Part shown: positions 4,604 to 7,922 of the stretch, piece after piece | Layout: each line of letters starts with the position of its first letter | Position numbering within the stretch: the stretch's first letter is position 1 | NCBI GenBank assembly: GCA_019038735.1 | Contig: JAHOYW010000009.1 | Coordinates: forward strand, 1-7,922 | Direction of reading: 5' to 3' | Length of the DNA stretch: 7,922 nt | Source of the DNA: Victivallales bacterium | GTDB lineage: Bacteria > Verrucomicrobiota > Lentisphaeria > Victivallales > Victivallaceae | Notes under the pieces: model-generated | The model's input: only the letters and a program-made list of their open reading frames with translations | The model's database searches: none | What the model was told of the DNA's origin: nothing | Translations under genes and position numbers: made by a program

Positions 4604-6409
4604 ATGAATAATAATATAGTTGGAACCGAAGCCAGCCAAATTGCTTCTTTTAAAGGATTCTTTTCTAAATGGAACATAATCATCCTGCTTCTTGTTATAT
4701 GTTCATCCTTATGGCTTAATTTTAGAGGTATAAGTAAGGGACTCCCATCTGAGGAACGTTTTAAACTTTCACTCGAAAATAAAGAAACTGTCAAAAAAAT
4801 TCTTCCCGAAATAAAAGTTTTTCGTACTAAAAAAAAGATTATTCGTTCAGAATTTTTGGATAAAAGTGATCGCAATAATTTTATTGAACTTGCTCGTTTC
4901 TCCCCGTATTTTGATTCTATGCGAAGCATTAACTCTGACGAATTTTATGTTTTAAAAACTCTTTCCGGAATGGTGATGCGGCATGACATTAATCCCCGTA
5001 GTTATATATATGGTCCATTTTTCATTTACCAGATTGGAGCATCTCTGGCTGTGGCCAAAGTAACTGGCTATCTCCCAAAAGAAGCTGACTTGAATTATTA
5101 CCTTTTAAATCCTGAACAATTCGTCCCTTTTTATATGAGCGGCAGGATTCTCTGCGCCATCTATGGCACTCTAGCTGTTTTGATTACTTTTCTCATCGGC
5201 TACCGGCTTGGAAAAACTCCTCTCGCCGCTTTTGCGTCCGCCTTTCTTGCCTTTATGCCTTTGCTGGTATTAGCTTCAAAATTTATAAAAGCGGATACTC
5301 CTACTTTATTCTGGAGCTCATTGGTCTTATTATTTTCCCTGCCGATACTCGAACGGGCAAAATTCAGAGATTACCTCTTGACCGGAATTTGTATCGGGCT
5401 GGCAACAGGATGTAAATATCCGGCGGCATTCACCGCGGCTTATCCTGTCATGTTTCATCTGATGCGCAAAAGCAGTTTCTTTAAGAAAGATAATTTTTCA
5501 CTGAAAAACTTTTGTACGCGAGAAGAGTTGATGCTGCTTAGTGCCGGTGCTATTTCATTTTTGAGTTTTTTAATTATTAGTCCGTCTTTCATTCTGGACC
5601 ATACATTATTTATGAAAGACTTAAGCTGGGTTATCAGTGTTTCCCGCGGAGGTTCAGTTCTCTATAATATATTTTCAACCTTTGTCTGTCTTTGTTATGA
5701 CAGTATCTTTTATACTCTCGGACTACCCGGTTTTATCGCCATTAGCGCGGGAATAATATTTGCCATAATAAAACCACAAAAAGTCTGGCTCGCCATGTTG
5801 CCGATGATTTTTTTATTTTTATTTCTAGCAAGCAAGGGTATGGAGAATTCCGATGCCTATCTGATGCCGTCATTCGTACCAATGGTTTTATTAGCGGGAC
5901 GAGCACTTTGCTCAATTAAAAAAGTCTGGCTTAAATCAACTTTCGCGACAATAGTATTAATCAGTACATTAAGTTATGCTCACGCTTGGAATAACTCGAT
6001 GGCTGGCGAAAATTCCCGGATCAGTGCTTTGCGCTGGATCAACGCTAATATAAAAGCACGGAGTTCAATAGCGACTCTGCGCTACCCTGTATTTTACCGA
6101 GTGCCAGCTCCAAATCCGACAAAATATAAACTTCTCAGTGAACAGATTGACGGCGAAAAAGCTTTGAATAGCGATTATTATCTTCATTCATCATTCCAAT
6201 GGCTAAAACCCCCTCTTGTCGATTATATTCTTGGGAAATCCGCTGAAATTGCACCTGTTGGTTTTGAAAAAATAATTGACATAGAGAACATGCCCGAGCC
6301 GTATTTTGGTTTTTTAAAACTTAAACGTTCACATAGACTTAATGCGTATTTTGAGGTAGTAGCACCTCGAATAACATTATATAAAAAACAACAGGATAAA
6401 AATTTATGA
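4604..6409 (+). CDS. Integral membrane GT-C glycosyltransferase, PMT/ArnT-like (GT39 superfamily)
   Basis: Enzymes of this superfamily take a sugar from a polyprenyl-phosphate carrier and transfer it, on the outer face of the inner membrane, to protein, lipid A or another acceptor. The 601-residue product starts with a short cytosolic tail and a helix (about 24-40). A polar loop follows, carrying the paired acidic residues Asp112-Glu113, at the place of the DE motif that acts as catalytic/metal site in the family, then NPRSYIYGPFFIYQ (130-143). Many hydrophobic helices follow (about 180-200, 206-225, 233-250, 260 onward to about 460), with the KADTPT motif (229-234) and GLATGCKYPA in the usual places. 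The last ~130 residues are hydrophilic, probably a periplasmic domain. About 60 extra residues lie between GLPS (46-49) and the DE pair, which normally sit close together. The stop overlaps the next start (ATGA, 6406-6409), so the two are translationally coupled. Donor and acceptor are unknown. A start at TTG 4580 is less likely. Confidence 0.87.
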   Translation: MNNNIVGTEASQIASFKGFFSKWNIIILLLVICSSLWLNFRGISKGLPSEERFKLSLENKETVKKILPEIKVFRTKKKIIRSEFLDKSDRNNFIELARFSPYFDSMRSINSDEFYVLKTLSGMVMRHDINPRSYIYGPFFIYQIGASLAVAKVTGYLPKEADLNYYLLNPEQFVPFYMSGRILCAIYGTLAVLITFLIGYRLGKTPLAAFASAFLAFMPLLVLASKFIKADTPTLFWSSLVLLFSLPILERAKFRDYLLTGICIGLATGCKYPAAFTAAYPVMFHLMRKSSFFKKDNFSLKNFCTREELMLLSAGAISFLSFLIISPSFILDHTLFMKDLSWVISVSRGGSVLYNIFSTFVCLCYDSIFYTLGLPGFIAISAGIIFAIIKPQKVWLAMLPMIFLFLFLASKGMENSDAYLMPSFVPMVLLAGRALCSIKKVWLKSTFATIVLISTLSYAHAWNNSMAGENSRISALRWINANIKARSSIATLRYPVFYRVPAPNPTKYKLLSEQIDGEKALNSDYYLHSSFQWLKPPLVDYILGKSAEIAPVGFEKIIDIENMPEPYFGFLKLKRSHRLNAYFEVVAPRITLYKKQQDKNL

Positions 6410-7833
6410 TAAAATACGAGTTTTTTGACCAGCTTAGAATAAAAATAAAAGAGCTTAAAAATTCTATTGCACCCAAGCGGGAGGAATGGATATCTTCTAA
6501 CAGTTATTATTATAAACAATTCCTCAATTCGGTAAAATATATTATACCGGAAAATTCATCAGTTCTTAACATAGGCTGTAGTGTCGGATACATTTTAAAG
6601 CAATTAAATACGTCCCGCGGCGTTGGTGTTGAAAGTTCTCCTGAACAGATTAAATACGCTTCTGAAAAATATCCTGATCTTGATTTTTTCGATATGGAAG
6701 TAGAAGATATAAAAGTTAAAGGAACATTTGATTATGTCCTGATTTGCGGCATTGAGGATATGGTGGATATTAAAGCAGTGCTGGACTCAATAAAAAAGAA
6801 CTGTCACAGTCATACCCGGATAATAATAAGTCATTACAGTTATCTATGGCAACCCCTGGTTTCTCTTGCTGAAAAAGCTAAAATAAGACTACCGCAGACA
6901 GTACACAACTGGTTTTCTGATAATGACGTGCAAAACATCTTTAATTTATCCGACTGCAATGTAATCCATACTAAAAAACTAATATTGTTTCCATTTTATG
7001 TTCCGCTGATGTCATATATTCTTAACAAATATATTGCCCGCCTCCCCTTACTGCGTCATCTTACTATGAGCCGTTTGACTATAGCTTATCCCAGACAGCA
7101 CAGAAAAAAGGAATATTCTGTTTCGGTTGTCATCCCCTGCCGCAATGAAGCAGGTAATATTCAGAGCGCGGTAGAACGAATGCCTGAACTCGGTTCTCAT
7201 ACTGAAATTGTTTTTTGCGATGACAAATCAACTGACACTACGGTTGACGAAGTACATGCAATGCAGAAAAAATATCCAGACAAAGATATTAAATTAGTAA
7301 ATGGTCCCGGTATCTGTAAAGCGGAGAACGTCTGGACTGGTTTTGACGCGGCAAGCGGAGATATTCTAATGATTCTTGATGCTGACCTCACAGTCATTCC
7401 TGAGGAATTACCTTATTTCTATGAAGCTATCGCCCGCGGATATGGCGAATTCATTAACGGTTCGCGTCTAGTATATCCTCTACACGATGACGCAATGCGT
7501 ATATTCAACATTATCGGCAATAAGTTCTTTTCATTGCTCTTTACCTATATTCTTGATTCCTCAATCAAAGACACTCTCTGCGGCACTAAAGTAATGTGGG
7601 CGGAAGACTTTAAGAAAATCAAAGCTTTACGTGGAAGCTGGGAAATTCAAGACCGCTGGGGCGATTACGAACTGATTTTCGGCGCGGCTAAAAATCATCT
7701 CAAAATTATTGACCTGCCGGTTCATTATATGGAAAGGACTTATGGCGAAACTAAGATGACTAATCGTTTTAAAAACGGCTGGATAATGCTCAAAATGAGC
7801 ATAGCTTCTCTATTTAAAATTAAATTTCATTAA
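6406..7833 (+). CDS. Fusion of a class I SAM methyltransferase and a family 2 (DPM1-like) glycosyltransferase
   Basis: The 475-residue product has two domains. Residues ~30-190 form a Rossmann methyltransferase: motif I VLNIGCSVG (53-61), an acidic Glu76 in GVGVES for ribose binding, FDYVLICGIEDM at the motif IV position, and NWFSDNDVQNIF near its end. After a linker with YILNKYIARLPLLR, residues ~236-475 form a GT-A glycosyltransferase: VSVVIPCRNEAGNI (239-252), CDDKSTDTT (271-279), the metal-binding ILDADL (323-328), DTLCGTKVMW, GDYELIFGAA and YMERTYGETKM. These match polyprenyl-phosphate sugar synthases (DPM1/undecaprenyl-phosphate mannose synthase type), which load a sugar from a nucleotide donor onto the lipid carrier in the cytosol. 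No membrane helices follow, so it is probably peripheral. The domain pairing is one I recognise from other bacteria. Motif I has Asn55 and Ser59 where the family usually has Asp/Glu and Gly, so activity of the first half needs checking. The 4-base overlap with the GT-C gene supports a donor-maker/donor-user pair. Confidence 0.9.
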   Translation: MIKYEFFDQLRIKIKELKNSIAPKREEWISSNSYYYKQFLNSVKYIIPENSSVLNIGCSVGYILKQLNTSRGVGVESSPEQIKYASEKYPDLDFFDMEVEDIKVKGTFDYVLICGIEDMVDIKAVLDSIKKNCHSHTRIIISHYSYLWQPLVSLAEKAKIRLPQTVHNWFSDNDVQNIFNLSDCNVIHTKKLILFPFYVPLMSYILNKYIARLPLLRHLTMSRLTIAYPRQHRKKEYSVSVVIPCRNEAGNIQSAVERMPELGSHTEIVFCDDKSTDTTVDEVHAMQKKYPDKDIKLVNGPGICKAENVWTGFDAASGDILMILDADLTVIPEELPYFYEAIARGYGEFINGSRLVYPLHDDAMRIFNIIGNKFFSLLFTYILDSSIKDTLCGTKVMWAEDFKKIKALRGSWEIQDRWGDYELIFGAAKNHLKIIDLPVHYMERTYGETKMTNRFKNGWIMLKMSIASLFKIKFH

Positions 7834-7848
7834 TCTCTGGAGTGTATT

Positions 7849-7922
7849 ATGGATATTGCTGTTGTTACAGGTTCCGCTGGGCTGATTGGCGCTGAAGCTG
7901 TTAGATTTCTGGCAAATAAAGG
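7849..7922 (+). CDS. NAD-dependent nucleotide-sugar epimerase/dehydratase (extended SDR), 5' part only
   Basis: The first 24 codons are in the window; the rest lies beyond the right edge. The product starts MDIAVVTGSAGLIGAEAVRF, a beta strand followed by TGSAGLIG, the TGxxGxxG dinucleotide-binding motif of extended short-chain dehydrogenases acting on nucleotide sugars. The SAGLIGxEAVRF form, rather than the GGAGYIGSH of UDP-glucose 4-epimerases, resembles CDP-paratose 2-epimerase-like proteins as I recall them; that sub-assignment is tentative. A GGAG six bases upstream of the ATG fixes the start. It begins 15 bases after the fusion gene and very likely belongs to the same operon, where it would shape the sugar used by the two glycosyltransferases. 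Confidence 0.82.
   Translation, partial: MDIAVVTGSAGLIGAEAVRFLANK

Noticed and set aside
4573..4929. A 118-codon minus-strand open frame opposite the start of the GT-C gene
   Set aside because: It has low-complexity Ser/Leu/Lys composition expected from reading a Lys/Glu/Phe-rich gene backwards, with no motif or context.
1..7922. CRISPR array, insertion sequence, tRNA, riboswitch or phage genes
   Set aside because: I found no direct-repeat arrays, transposase motifs, cloverleaf sequences or conserved riboswitch cores; the window is almost fully occupied by ordinary genes.

Overview
This 7.9-kb window is moderately AT-rich bacterial DNA with no rRNA, tRNA, CRISPR array or recognisable mobile element. 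It comes from a Gram-negative-type (two-membrane) bacterium: it encodes an exported DUF1343/NamZ-type muramidase-like protein and membrane glycosylation enzymes. The S4 protein has a long, cysteine-containing N-terminus and a PVC-like look (Lentisphaerae/Verrucomicrobia/Chlamydiae direction), but that placement is a tentative impression, not a proof.

Left part (1-989): the last 27 codons of an unidentified plus-strand gene end at 85 and are followed at once by a rho-independent terminator. Facing it is rpsD (ribosomal protein S4) on the minus strand, with its own strong terminator at 124-162 and two candidate sigma70-type promoters upstream. The promoter closer to the gene abuts a perfect AT-rich palindrome. 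S4 appears to be a single-gene unit here, away from the usual alpha-operon genes.

Middle part (990-3597): a secreted DUF1343 (NamZ/YbbC-like, GH171) protein on the plus strand converges with only 9 bases between stops on a nitronate monooxygenase-family flavoprotein on the minus strand. The latter carries a five-cysteine segment near its C-terminus. A 277-bp, very AT-rich intergenic region then precedes the right half.

Right part (3598-7922), all plus strand: a 73-residue single-pass membrane protein with a cytosolic-looking cysteine-rich tail (FeoB-associated/P12-like) is followed 18 bases later by a DUF2238/YjdF six-helix membrane protein. After a 115-bp gap comes a tight cluster of an integral-membrane GT-C glycosyltransferase (PMT/ArnT-like, GT39 superfamily), a methyltransferase-GT2 fusion overlapping it by 4 bases (ATGA), and the start of an extended-SDR nucleotide-sugar epimerase cut by the window end. 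The likely logic is that the epimerase supplies a nucleotide sugar, the GT2 half transfers it to a polyprenyl phosphate, and the GT-C enzyme uses that lipid-linked sugar on the periplasmic side to decorate a protein, lipid or glycan. The families are known; the acceptor, the sugar and the role of the methyltransferase half are not. I see no wholly new system, but this glycosylation cassette and the cysteine-rich small protein are the most interesting parts.
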